A DNA stretch of 64,000 nt. It comes from Desulfoferrobacter suflitae. GTDB taxonomy: Bacteria; Desulfobacterota; Syntrophobacteria; Syntrophobacterales; Syntrophobacteraceae. The stretch spans positions 62,001 to 126,000 of the forward strand of contig NZ_JAIBKA010000011.1 of NCBI RefSeq assembly GCF_022603395.1. The letters run 5' to 3'. Below, piece after piece: positions 1 through 9,018 of the stretch; position 1 is the stretch's first letter, and each line of letters starts with the position of its first letter. Position numbers and translations under genes: made by a program. The notes below the pieces were generated by a model. The model was not told where the DNA came from. It saw only the letters and a list, made by a program, of their open reading frames with translations, and ran no database searches.

Positions 1-304
1 CGGTTTTCGAATCGAATGCCAGGAATACTCCACTGCCCCCCGACACTCCGATCAGGAAAGCCCCCTTCAAAACCTGCGGCGAAATGTAAATTCCTCGGGC
101 GCTTTTCATGAGCTGCCGAAAGGCCTCCATATCGGGTGATGCCATGAAGTTTGCCAGGGTCATGCGCGCTCTCTGGACCAACTGCGCCGCTTCCCTGGCG
201 TCGTCGGCGATGGCCCGAGCACTCGTGAAGGTGCTGATCAATACCAGCAGCATAACGATGGCGATGCGTCGAATCTTATATGGGTGCTGTGTGGCGAATT
301 TCAC
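1..304 (-). CDS. Lipid-binding SYLF (Ysc84) domain protein, 3' end outside window
   Basis: Reading the minus strand from a GTG at 304 gives 101 residues that run off the left edge. The first ~32 residues form a signal peptide (basic KIRR, then a hydrophobic stretch ending ARA). The following text (SARGIYISPQVLKGAFLIG, then GGSGVFLAF) matches the start of the SYLF/Ysc84 lipid-binding fold found in small secreted or envelope proteins. The GTG is preceded by a good ribosome site (GGGAG, about 5 nt upstream). There is no ATG alternative before the signal peptide, so GTG is the likely start. Function beyond lipid/envelope association is unknown. The C-terminal half is missing, so completeness cannot be judged. 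Confidence 0.75.
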   Translation of the reverse strand, partial: MKFATQHPYKIRRIAIVMLLVLISTFTSARAIADDAREAAQLVQRARMTLANFMASPDMEAFRQLMKSARGIYISPQVLKGAFLIGVSGGSGVFLAFDSKT

Positions 305-494
305 TGTCTCTCCCTTCCTGGTTCTGCACTGCTGCTCCACTGTTTTGCCTCAAAGTACGTTTACTCAAGTCTTGTGCCAACGCACATGGAGCACTATTGC
401 ATTAAATTCAAGGGAAGTGCAAGTCCGTCGCTGGGTGAAATGAGGCAGGAAAGCCCAATGGCCCCGCCTCTTTTGCATGCCGCTGAAGACAGTT

Positions 495-680
495 TTATTC
501 TGCTTCCTTGCCGGATTGTCTGGCGAGTCGCAGGGTTCTCCACGAGATGCTGTCACATACCTGACAGCGGGGCAGCTTTTCTCCTTCCCGGCAACATTCG
601 TGCTGGTTGGCGCAGGCATTACAACGGTATACACCCGCCTTGACTTCCGTGCCGGCTTCGATGTGTTCTCTTGCCATGAG
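495..680 (-). CDS. Small zinc-ribbon protein
   Basis: A 60-residue protein with two CxxC knuckles (C19-x2-C22 and C38-x2-C41), the layout of a rubredoxin-like zinc ribbon; an extra adjacent CC pair sits at 28-29. The start at 680 (MAREHIEAG) is chosen over an upstream ATG because AAGGA lies about 8 nt before it and small zinc-ribbon proteins of anaerobes often begin this way. It lies 27 bp downstream of the rubredoxin gene in the same direction, so the two are probably cotranscribed. Metal identity (Zn or Fe) and function are not determinable from sequence. Confidence 0.65.
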   Translation of the reverse strand, partial: LMAREHIEAGTEVKAGVYRCNACANQHECCREGEKLPRCQVCDSISWRTLRLARQSGKEAE

Positions 681-707
681 TGATTCCTTTCCAACCAACC
701 GCCGATT

Positions 708-911
708 TCAATCCTCGACCGCCGAACCGGGACCGCGAACCGGACGAAACATTTTCTTGCCGGCCCCACATACGGGACATTTCCAATCCTCGGGCAGATC
801 TGCAAAATGGGTACCCTTCGCTACCTTGCCTCTGCGATCGCCCCGATCGGGATCATACAAACAGCCGCAGTTGGTCGTCTGACACTGGTACATGTCTTCT
901 GGTTTTGCCAT
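708..911 (-). CDS. Rubredoxin with CX4C first metal-binding motif
   Basis: A 67-residue cytoplasmic electron carrier binding one Fe through four cysteines. The C-terminal half is classical (DLPEDWKCPVCGAGK). The N-terminal knuckle is CQTTNC, i.e. CX4C rather than CX2C, followed by the usual YDPDRGD segment. The longer first loop is known from type-2 rubredoxins of some Desulfovibrio and is expected to alter redox potential or partner choice. A strong ribosome site (GAGGAG) precedes the ATG at 911. It heads a likely two-gene unit with the zinc-ribbon gene. Likely partners in anaerobes are rubrerythrin or superoxide reductase systems, none of which is encoded nearby. Confidence 0.9.
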   Translation of the reverse strand: MAKPEDMYQCQTTNCGCLYDPDRGDRRGKVAKGTHFADLPEDWKCPVCGAGKKMFRPVRGPGSAVED

Positions 912-1326
912 CGTGTTTGCTCCTCAGTGTGAATGACCGCACGCTCACGCCCATTTTTGAATCATTGCGCTGAAGAAAATGGGCTCCAATGAATTTTCTA
1001 CCGACATCAACCTAATACCAATTGCTCAGGAATCAATCCTCGATATCATTGTCACCTGCAGCTTTTTCTATGTTTTTCTTTGAGCGATCAATATAATGGA
1101 AGAACTTTTCAGAATTTCGATAGCCGGGAGATTGACCGAGCCTGACAGTTCAGAATCATGCGTCTGTGTGCGAAGGTATCGCATCGTCATTGCGAGGCAA
1201 GGCGGCATGCAGAACAGCGCGTGCCCGCTGGACGTCTGCCGCCTCGGCAGTGGCTGGCCGGCATGTGCAACCGAGGTGATCCGCCAATTTTCACACAGGC
1301 CCCCAAGAATAACCGGAGGAACGGAG
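912..1326. other. Intergenic region, no gene
   Basis: This is the divergent promoter region between rubredoxin (minus) and the hybrid kinase (plus). An open frame extends upstream of the kinase start from 1096 but has no recognisable protein signal. The kinase start at 1327 has a ribosome site (GGAGGA). A short stretch near 1220-1245 (CCCGCTGGACGTCTGCCGCC) recurs with one change near 27712, so part of this interval may be a decayed dispersed repeat. Confidence 0.5.
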
Positions 1327-2637
1327 ATGAGAGTTCTGATCGTCGATGACAAGCCGGAAAATCTCTACCTGCTTGAAGCCCTTCTGATGGGCAATGGTCA
1401 CCAGGTGCAGGCGGCGGCCAACGGGGCCGACGCCCTCGAAATACTGCAGGCAGGCGGGATCGATCTGATCGTCAGCGACATCCTCATGCCGGTCATGGAC
1501 GGGTTTCAGCTGTGCCGCAGGGTCAAAGGCGACGACAGCCTGCGCGCCATTCCGTTCATTATTTACACGGCCACCTACACCAGTCCAAAGGATGAAGCGT
1601 TCGCTCTGAAACTCGGTGCCGACCGGTTTCTTCTGAAGCCCTGTGAGCCTGATGTCTTCATGGCGGTGGTCGAGGAGGTGATGACCGCCGCCATGCCGAA
1701 CAGCGCTCATGCATTTGGCGAACCGTTGCAGCAGGAGGAGATGCTCAAGCTGTACAACGAGCGATTGGTGAGGAAGCTGGAACAAAAAATGTTTCAGGCG
1801 GAACAGGAAATCCAGACGCGCCTGGCCGTGGAAAAAGCGCTTCGAGCAAGTGAAGAAAAGTATCGCAGGATCACCGAAAACATTTCGGACGTAGTCTGGA
1901 TTGCCGACCTCGACCTGAAGACAATCTACGTCAGCCCATCCGTCGAACGTTTGTTGGGAGAACCTGCGGAGGCGCATCTTCAGAGGACACTGGAGGAAAG
2001 GTTTCCCGGCGATTCCCTGAGGTCCATTCGCGAGGTTCTGGCCGAGGAACTGGAAAAGGAACGGGAGCCGGACTGCCACAAGAGCCGTTCGCGATTGATC
2101 CAGGTGCAACAGCACCGGGCAGATGGCAGCCTTGTTTGGGTGGCCATCAATGTATCCTTCGTGCGGGATGAAAAGGGAACCGCTGTAGCGATACAAGGAG
2201 TCATTCGCGACATCAGCGAGCAACGACGGATCGAAGTTGAACTGCGCCAACGGGAGCGCTATCTGAGCGCCATGCTCGCGACCATGCAGGACGGCTTCCT
2301 GGAGCTCGATGCCGAGGGGAAGTTGACCGATGTCAATGAGGCATACTGTCGCATGTCGGGCTATAGCAGGGAAGAAATTTTGCAGCTTGCGATCTCCGAC
2401 CTGGACGCGGATGAAACTCCAGCTGACGTCGCTCGCCGCATCACGCGCATTCAGACTGATGGGGCAGACCGTTTCGAAACACGTCACCAACGCAGGGACG
2501 GCAGTCTGTTTGACTTGGAAATGTCCGCCACCTGGATTGCTTCGGATCAAAAATTTGTCTGCCTGGCACGCGACATTACCGAACGTAAGCTGGCGCAGGA
2601 GTCCCTGCGCAAGAGTGAAATCCAGTACCGTTCCATC

Positions 2638-2643
2638 TTCGAC
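2638..2643. repeat. Target-site duplication, left copy (TTCGAC)
   Basis: TTCGAC immediately precedes the left end of the insertion sequence and is repeated immediately after its right end at 4560-4565. A 6-bp duplication fits IS1634-type elements. The copies fall in frame within a PAS codon run (Phe-Asp). Confidence 0.95.
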
Positions 2644-2659
2644 CTTACATTCCGCAGTT
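2644..2659 (+). repeat. IS left terminal inverted repeat
   Basis: Sixteen bases identical to the reverse complement of 4544-4559; defines the left IS boundary. Confidence 0.95.
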
Positions 2660-2775
2660 ACCACTCATTAAATAGATGAATTTGTTGTGCATAGACCCCT
2701 GGACATTCAGGGATCACTCCTGTATGAATGCGATTGGAAGTCTGCATTCGACTATTCAACCGCAGAGGAGACAGG

Positions 2776-4479
2776 ATGATCGAACCCCGGGAGATCGAAG
2801 TCTATGACGTTTACCACCTTCCTATCATCAAAGCCTATGCCGATCGGATCGACCTGGTGAGCACGATCAACCGGCTGGTGCCAACCAAAATGAATATCGA
2901 TCCGGGAACCCTGGTATTGGCCATGGTGCTGGATGCCGTCTCGGGCCGACACCCGCTTTACCGCATAGACAGCTTCTACCGGAACAAGGATATTGAGCTG
3001 CTTCTAGGTCGCTCTGTTGATATTGAAAAGCTCACAGACGACAATTTCGGCCGAGGTCTGGATCAACTGTACAAGGCCAACACATCCCGTCTCTTTTCAG
3101 CGATTGTGATAAATGCTTTGCGCTCCTTCGATGTTCCCTCGCAACACATTCACTTCGACACCACCAGTGTGAATGTCTTCGGGCAATACAACTCAATGAC
3201 TCCGGACGTGCCCAGTACCATCAAGATCACTAAGGGACACAGCAAGGATCACCGGCCGGATCTCAACCAGTTTGTGGTTTCATTGCTTTGCACGGGCGGT
3301 AATGTTCCCATTTTCTCCAAGCTCGAAGACGGCAACGCTTCAGACAAGAAGCTCAACAATGGCTTGCTCACCGAAATCTCCAAGAAACTGGCCGACGTAG
3401 GTATTGACCCGGCTGCTTCCATCTACATTGCCGATAGCGCTCTCGTTACTGAAGAAAACCTGCGCCTGATGGGAGATAAAACCCATTTTATCTCTCGTCT
3501 ACCGGCCACCTTCGGCGAACATCAACGCTTGATCGAGCACGCCGTTGAGAGCCAGTCCTGGCAGGATTACGGCATTCTTGCCGCAACCGCGCCCACCCGA
3601 AACCGTCCCGGCGTCCATTACCGGGGTTTTGAGACCAGCGCGACCCTCTACGGGCAAACTTACCGAGCCGTCGTCGTACATTCCAGCGCTCATGACCGAC
3701 GCAGACAAAAACGACTGAATCGTGAGGTCAAGGCAGAGTATTCCGCATGGTCTAAAAAACTCGCACAGATCGAAAAGACCTTCTATTTCTGCATGGCGGA
3801 CGCCCAGGCAGCAATGGCCAGACTTCAAACGGAAAACCTTCGTCTTCACGACCTCCAGTTCGCCATGGAAGAGAAGCCTCTCTATGCCAGAGGAAGGCCA
3901 AAGGCCGATGGCACACGAACCGTAAAACAAATGCGCTATGCCATCACTGGTACCGTTACGCAAAAGCCTGAGGCCGTCAACACGATACGCGAACAGGCTG
4001 GATGTTTTGTCCTGATTACCAACGTCCCGGTCGAGGGACCACCCAACAGCGACATCCTTTACGATGGCAAAAAGATCCTTCAGGCCTACAAGGATCAGAA
4101 TGGCATCGAGCACAACTTCAGTTTCCTCAAAGATCCCGTAGTCATCAACTCGGTCTTCCTCAAAAAACCCGAGCGCATCGAAGCCCTGGGGCTGATCCTC
4201 GTGATCTCCCTCCTGCTCTGGCGCCTCATAGAGTTCAACATGCGCACCCATCTGGAAAAACAACAGACGACCATCCCCGGCTGGGACAACAAACCCACAG
4301 AACGGCCAACCACCTTCATGATGACAACAAAGTTCGACAACATTCGCGTCATAAAGATTCGACGCCAAAGGACTCTCAACGGACGTCTTTCACACGTCCA
4401 GGAGAAGTACCTTCTGGCACTGGGGGTGACCAGCACCATTTTCACTCAACCGGCTCGCTCTCATATATCGACAGGATAA
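2776..4479 (+). CDS. IS1634-family transposase
   Basis: A DDE transposase of 567 residues. The start at 2776 (MIEPREIEVYDVYHLP) has GAGGAG upstream; an in-frame start at 2728 would add 16 residues of unlikely sequence. Acidic catalytic candidates are visible: Asp in HFDTTSVNVFG, Asp in IYIADSALVT, and Glu in GIEHNFSFLKDP near the C terminus, in the order and context seen in IS1634/IS4 (DDE_Tnp_1) enzymes. The central insertion domain between the second Asp and the Glu is of normal length, and the family size (about 550-590 aa) is met, so the enzyme is probably active. Confidence 0.93.
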   Translation: MIEPREIEVYDVYHLPIIKAYADRIDLVSTINRLVPTKMNIDPGTLVLAMVLDAVSGRHPLYRIDSFYRNKDIELLLGRSVDIEKLTDDNFGRGLDQLYKANTSRLFSAIVINALRSFDVPSQHIHFDTTSVNVFGQYNSMTPDVPSTIKITKGHSKDHRPDLNQFVVSLLCTGGNVPIFSKLEDGNASDKKLNNGLLTEISKKLADVGIDPAASIYIADSALVTEENLRLMGDKTHFISRLPATFGEHQRLIEHAVESQSWQDYGILAATAPTRNRPGVHYRGFETSATLYGQTYRAVVVHSSAHDRRRQKRLNREVKAEYSAWSKKLAQIEKTFYFCMADAQAAMARLQTENLRLHDLQFAMEEKPLYARGRPKADGTRTVKQMRYAITGTVTQKPEAVNTIREQAGCFVLITNVPVEGPPNSDILYDGKKILQAYKDQNGIEHNFSFLKDPVVINSVFLKKPERIEALGLILVISLLLWRLIEFNMRTHLEKQQTTIPGWDNKPTERPTTFMMTTKFDNIRVIKIRRQRTLNGRLSHVQEKYLLALGVTSTIFTQPARSHISTG

Positions 4480-4543
4480 CGATGACGCCCTTCAGAGGTA
4501 ACATGGCTGGCGCAGTTCATAATTACCCATTCATCACCGGCAC

Positions 4544-4559
4544 AACTGCGGAATGTAAG
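4544..4559 (-). repeat. IS right terminal inverted repeat
   Basis: Reverse complement of 2644-2659, 16 of 16 bases; defines the right IS boundary. Confidence 0.95.
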
Positions 4560-4565
4560 TTCGAC
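4560..4565. repeat. Target-site duplication, right copy (TTCGAC)
   Basis: Direct copy of 2638-2643. Joining the flanks through one copy restores the kinase frame (Ser-Ile-Phe-Asp-Asn-Ser). Confidence 0.95.
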
Positions 4566-6793
4566 AACTCGCTGGATGCCATTTTTCTGACCGTGCCGGA
4601 TGGCTCAATCCTTGAGGCCAACCCGGCGGCCTGCAAAATGTTTGGATGGAGTGCCGAAGAAATACGAAGGATTGGTCGTAGTGGTCTGGTGGATGTCACC
4701 GACCCGCGTTTAGTCAGGGTACTGGAAGAACGGGCGCGGACCGGCAAAGCCCACGCGGAGATCACCATGATCCGTGCGGATCAGAGTAGATTCCCCGCTG
4801 AAATTACCTCCACGGTATTTACCGTGGAGGACGGACAGCGAAGAACCAGCATGATTGTGCGTGATCTCAGCGAGCGCAAGCGGGCCGAACAGCGCATCGA
4901 GCATCTGAACCGTATTCTGCGATCAATCCGCGATGTGGATCAGTTGATCGTGCGTGAGCGCGACCCGGCCGTCTTGATGCGGGAATGCTGCCGACTGCTG
5001 GTGGACAATCGGGGCTATGATTCCGCCCTCATCGTGCTGACGGACGAAAGCGGTCTGCCCCTGTCCTGGGCTGCGTCGGGAATTGCCTCGACCTCGGAGT
5101 CGTTGAAGGCCTTGCTTGGAGGTGGTGAGCTGCCGCCCTGTTTCAGTGCCGAGTGCAACGGGGAGGTGCTGCTGATTGATGACCGGCAAGGTCTTTGCCG
5201 CACTTGTCCCATTGCAGTGAACTGCGCTGATACGAGGTCCCTCTGCGTTGAGCTGATCCACGAGAGAACCGTCCTGGGTCATTTTGTTGCCGCCCCGGAC
5301 CATTGTTTGAGTGTGGAGGAGGAGGTACGCAGTCTTTTTGCCGAAATGGCGCAACACCTGGCTCACGCTCTCTATTCTCTGAAAATGGAATCCGCCCACA
5401 GTGAATCGGAAAGGAAGCGCCAATCCCTCGAAGCCCAACTGCACCAGGCGCAGAAGATGGAATCCGTGGGCCGCCTGGCCGGAGGGGTGGCCCACGACTT
5501 CAACAACATGCTCAGTGTCATCATGGGATATACCGAAATGGCCCTGGCCAGGATGGACTCCAATGATCCCCTGCGCGAATACCTCAAGGAGATCTACACG
5601 GCCAGCAGGCGCTCGGCCGATCTCACCCGGCAACTGCTGGCCTTTGCCCGCAAGCAGACGATTGCCCCAAGAGTGCTCGATTTAAACGACGTCGTGGAAG
5701 GCAGCCTGAAGATGCTGCGGCGCCTCATAGGCGAGGATATCGATCTCGCCTGGATGCCGGGTCGGGATCTGTGGCCGATCAATGTCGACCCGTCACAGAT
5801 CGATCAGATCCTCGCCAACCTCTGTGTGAATGCCCGGGATGCCATCAAAAGCGCAGGTAAAATCATCATTGAAACGGGCACCAGACATTTTGACCAGGAC
5901 TATTGCGCCGACTACGCCGATTGTGTTCCGGGTGACTATGTGCTGCTGACCGTCAGCGACGACGGTTGCGGCATGGACGAGGAGACGCAGGAACACCTTT
6001 TTGAGCCCTTTTTCACCACTAAAGGAGTGGGAGAGGGCACCGGACTTGGACTTGCCACGGTCTACGGCATCGTCAAACAGAACAATGGCTTCGTCAATGT
6101 TTACAGCGAGCCGGGGCAAGGGTCGACATTCAAGATTTACTTGCCCCGGCATAAGGCCGCAATGGAACAGATGACCACGGAAGACGCGGCGGACTCCTAT
6201 GCGCGGGGAAGCGAAACTGTTCTGTTGGTGGAGGACGAACGGTCGATTCTGACAATGGCGAGGAAAATGCTTGAACAGCTTGGCTACACCGTGCTGACGG
6301 CCAACACTCCCAGCGCGGCCCTGCGCCTGGCCGACGACTGCCAGGGCGAAATTCATCTGCTGGTGACCGACCTGGTGATGCCCGAAATGAACGGTCGTGT
6401 GCTGGCCGAACGGCTTCATGCCATTTATCCCAGTGTCAAGATCTTGTTCATGTCCGGCTACAGTGCCAGTACCATCGCCCACAGAGGGGTACTGGAAGAG
6501 GGTGTGCATTTCATCCAGAAGCCGTTTCTGAAAAAGGATTTGGCGGCTAAGGTGAGAGAAACACTGGACAGGAGCCAGCATTGACAAGAGCGATGCCGGT
6601 GCGAACACTGCCGCGTATCATCCTTTCCCCCCTCGCTGTTTGACGGCATGAACAGCTTTTGAGCTCCTTCTTGGCCTCATCTTGCACTTCGCTTGATACA
6701 GTCCCACACAATCAAGTGGCCGCATTCCGCAGGTTGCGTGGAGTCACGCATAGCGCGTGACGAAATCCAATATGGGCTGGCCGGACTGGGGTG

Positions 6794-6823
6794 GTTGTCG
6801 GGTTTTGCTGCGCTCTACCCAAC
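6794..6823. repeat. Dispersed palindrome-type repeat (GGGTT...ACCCAAC)
   Basis: The stretch GTTGTCGGGTTTTGCTGCGC followed by TCTACCCAAC has the look of a widespread intergenic repeat in which GTTGGGTT and AACCCAAC arms flank a GC-rich core. A related element occurs at 49873-49905. It is preceded at about 6745 by a small CACGC/GCGTG inverted repeat. There is no coding signal in 6585-7086 apart from these repeats. Confidence 0.45.
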
Positions 6824-6854
6824 CTGTAACCGTTCACCATACAGCTTTTTATGA

Positions 6855-6948
6855 ACCACGAAGGCGCAAAGAACGCCAAGGTTCGCAAAGGTTGCGCCCC
6901 TTAGGGAGGATTCTTTGCGTGTCTCTGTGCCCTCCGCGTCTTTGCGGT
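6855..6948. repeat. Dispersed repeat with ACCACGAAGGCGCAAAG and CTTTGCGGT ends
   Basis: ACCACGAAGGCGCAAAGAAC at the left and CCTCCGCGTCTTTGCGGT at the right are imperfect inverted copies. This is a well-known type of bacterial intergenic element built from CGCAAAG/CTTTGCG units. It lies between the kinase 3' end and the convergent beta-helix gene. Open frames across it are not convincing genes. Confidence 0.6.
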
Positions 6949-7086
6949 GCACGATTACCCCAACCTGCGCTCTACGCTCTGGAGAAGGACAGTTGCTGCG
7001 ATCTCTTACCGTTTGAGGGCATGTCGATTGCGCTGCCCGGCCGGCTTCTGGAGACCATGGTTGCACTGCTCTGGCCGTTTCCTTTG

Positions 7087-8766
7087 TCACAGCAGCAGCA
7101 ACATCATGATGGACGACGGGTCAAGATCGGCGGGATTGGCTTGTCTGAAATAGCGGGCTCCCATGTCGACGCGTGTGCCGTCCGGGTCCCTGGGGGATGC
7201 CGGATCACCGCTGTCGATGCAGGGTGATTTGCCGGCATCGGCGATTGGATAATTGGGCCAGGACAGATTGAAATCACCGGCGGCCGGATTGGCAAAGCGC
7301 GGATCGACCGCTATGCAGCCCGTTCCGAACCACGGCTCGGCGGAACCGCCTTCGGCATCCGAGTAGGTCATGGCAAGAGGGCCAGCGCCCGATCCGTAAG
7401 AATAATTGAGCTCGTTTGGCTGGTCGTGCCACAGGATATTGTTTTTGAGGGTTGTCTGAGCGGTGCTTTGGTCGAAATAGAGATACATCCCGCCCCCGTC
7501 TGTCGATGCCGAGTTGGCATAGTGGGTATTGTTGGTACAGAGCAGTGTGCCGTTGGTCGTGGCGTAGGAAAGACCTCCCCCCACATTTCCAGCGGTGTTG
7601 ACGGAAAAGGTATTTCTGGTGAAACTTGTGCTTGCTGACTCCGTCATGACCATCAGCCCCCCTCCGTTGTTCGCCGCCTCATTGGCTCGGTAGTTGTTGC
7701 CCGAGATGACGGCCGTTCCGACGAGCAAGGTGAGCGACGCTCCCCCTCCATCCTCAGCGGAATGGTTGTTGCCGTAGCTGTTTTCGGTACAATTGAGCGT
7801 CCCGCTGTCGATGTAGATCAGGCTGCCTGCGCCGCTGCCCACCAGGGTGGAGTTGCCGGAAAAACTATTTCTGTGGAAGGCCGCAGAGCCGCTGTTGTTG
7901 ATCCGCACAATGCAGCCGCCCCCGCCCAGCCCTGCCTGATTATTGGTGAAGGTGTTGTCCTCCATGGTCACCTCGCAAGCCGCCCCCATCTGATAGGTCA
8001 TGATTCCTCCGCCGTCCGGATTGCTGCCACCGGACGCGGTATTGCTTTCGAAGGTGTTGTGCCGCACCGTGATGTGACAGGTTGCATGGCCATAGAGCAT
8101 TGCTCCGCCGCCGTCGCCGTAGTAATCGTAGCCCCCGGAGTTGACCACCTGATTTTGTTGAAACAGGGAGCGGGTCAGATGGATGCCGCCGGTGACGGTT
8201 CCGACGTAGAGCCCCCCGACATTGCCGTTGCAAGCGTTGCGCCGAAACGCACAGGAAGTGACCCATATGGGGCCGCTGTCGGAGCCGAGATTTACGCCGC
8301 CGCCGATGCTGTCGTTGGCGGTGGCGGCATTGTCGTTGAACTCGCAATTTTCAATGGTGATGGAAGCGGCGCTGGTGGCAGCTTGCAGGGCACCTCCACT
8401 GAGTGCGGTCGTGCCGTTTTGAAAGGTGATGCCGCGCAGTAGAAGTTGAGCGCCTGATTGTGATGTGGCCAGGGTGAGTATTTGCCGGGCGCTTCCGCCA
8501 TCCAGCCTGGTGCTGCCGATGCCGGCCCCGACAATGGTCAGGGAATGAACCCCGCCGGAATGGTAGGTGAGTGTGACGTCCACATGGTACGTCCCTGTGG
8601 AGATATTGATGAGGTCATCCTCATCATTGGCCGCAGCTTCGTTGAGTGCCGTTCTTAACTGCTGAACCGTTGACACGTTGAAGGTTTCGCCCATGGCGTG
8701 TCGAGCCGTACAGTTCAAAATCATGGCAACCGCCAGCCAACCCCAGAAAACCCGAGATTTTTTCAT
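7087..8766 (-). CDS. Secreted right-handed beta-helix (polymorphic outer membrane protein-like) repeat protein
   Basis: A 559-aa protein with an N-terminal signal peptide (KKSRVFWGWLAVAMILN, then a cut near HAMGE). From about residue 60 to 480 there are Asn/Gly-rich imperfect repeats of about 35-45 residues (NNTFTNNQAGLGGGGC, ENSYGNNHSAEDGGGAS), typical of parallel beta-helix pectate-lyase-like folds and POMP repeats. The C-terminal part (CIDSGDPASPRDPDGTRVDMGARYF) matches the choice-of-anchor Q signature. The extreme C terminus is a run of hydrophobic residues (IMMLLLL) right at the end. Likely an extracellular or surface adhesin or structural protein; no catalytic residues are recognisable. 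Its start lies 250 bp from pgi, divergently oriented. Confidence 0.8.
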   Translation of the reverse strand: MKKSRVFWGWLAVAMILNCTARHAMGETFNVSTVQQLRTALNEAAANDEDDLINISTGTYHVDVTLTYHSGGVHSLTIVGAGIGSTRLDGGSARQILTLATSQSGAQLLLRGITFQNGTTALSGGALQAATSAASITIENCEFNDNAATANDSIGGGVNLGSDSGPIWVTSCAFRRNACNGNVGGLYVGTVTGGIHLTRSLFQQNQVVNSGGYDYYGDGGGAMLYGHATCHITVRHNTFESNTASGGSNPDGGGIMTYQMGAACEVTMEDNTFTNNQAGLGGGGCIVRINNSGSAAFHRNSFSGNSTLVGSGAGSLIYIDSGTLNCTENSYGNNHSAEDGGGASLTLLVGTAVISGNNYRANEAANNGGGLMVMTESASTSFTRNTFSVNTAGNVGGGLSYATTNGTLLCTNNTHYANSASTDGGGMYLYFDQSTAQTTLKNNILWHDQPNELNYSYGSGAGPLAMTYSDAEGGSAEPWFGTGCIAVDPRFANPAAGDFNLSWPNYPIADAGKSPCIDSGDPASPRDPDGTRVDMGARYFRQANPADLDPSSIMMLLLL

Positions 8767-9018
8767 CGTCGAATCCTCCCTTAGCTTCCTGCATCACAAT
8801 TTGTAAAAAGCAAGAAGGTCACCCGGTTTCTCCCTTTTACAAGACATATCATATGCTGCCGTCTGTTAACAAAAGGCAAATCAGGTTTGCCCCTCGCGGT
8901 GTGATTTTGACTGCTCGTGCGTGCAGGCCTGGACCGCGGGGGACTTTATTCTGGCTTCTGACTCCCCGATTGGGTATTCTCATGGGAACAACCCGGTCAC
9001 TTGCAAAGGAGCCGACAT

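Larger units (their letters stand above)
1327..2679 (+). pseudogene. N-terminal half of an IS-disrupted hybrid sensor kinase (REC-PAS-PAS)
   Basis: The start at 1327 has a GGAGGA site and begins directly with a receiver domain (acidic pair D7/D8, phospho-Asp D51 in LIVSDILMP, Lys in FLLKP). A coiled-coil linker follows, then PAS domains at about 178-300 and 308-425. A third PAS begins at about 432 and is cut after SIFD (2643) by the insertion sequence; the frame then reads 11 residues into the IS and stops at 2679. Removing the IS and one copy of TTCGAC restores one frame of about 1111 codons with the gene part starting at 4566. As it stands the product lacks kinase domains and could act only as a receiver/PAS protein. 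Confidence 0.9.
2644..4559 (+). mobile_element. IS1634-like (IS4 superfamily) insertion sequence, complete
   Basis: A 1916-bp element with 16-bp perfect terminal inverted repeats (CTTACATTCCGCAGTT at 2644-2659 and its complement at 4544-4559), flanked by a 6-bp direct repeat (TTCGAC, 2638-2643 and 4560-4565). It carries one full-length transposase gene. The perfect ends, perfect target duplication and undamaged transposase point to a recent insertion. It sits inside a sensor kinase gene. Confidence 0.95.
4503..6584 (+). pseudogene. C-terminal half of IS-disrupted hybrid kinase (PAS-GAF-HisKA-HATPase-REC), possibly translated from an IS-borne start
   Basis: The chromosomal part begins at 4560 within the third PAS domain (FDNSLDAIFLTVPDGSILEA). 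After it come a GAF-like region (RDVDQLIVRERDPAVLM), the histidine box (VAHDFNNMLSVIMGY; His at residue 331 from 4503), an ATPase domain (N box near NLCVNARDA; GEGTGLGLATVYGIV) and a receiver domain (phospho-Asp at 623 in LLVTDLVMPE). IS right-end sequence supplies in-frame ATGs at 4482 and 4503, the latter with AGAGG 4 nt upstream. A 693-aa hybrid kinase with a nearly complete PAS domain could therefore still be made. The intact gene would also include 1327-2643. Confidence 0.85.

Noticed and set aside
1291-2664. 457-codon minus-strand frame
   Set aside because: Antisense shadow of the receiver/PAS half of the disrupted kinase, which has clear domains.
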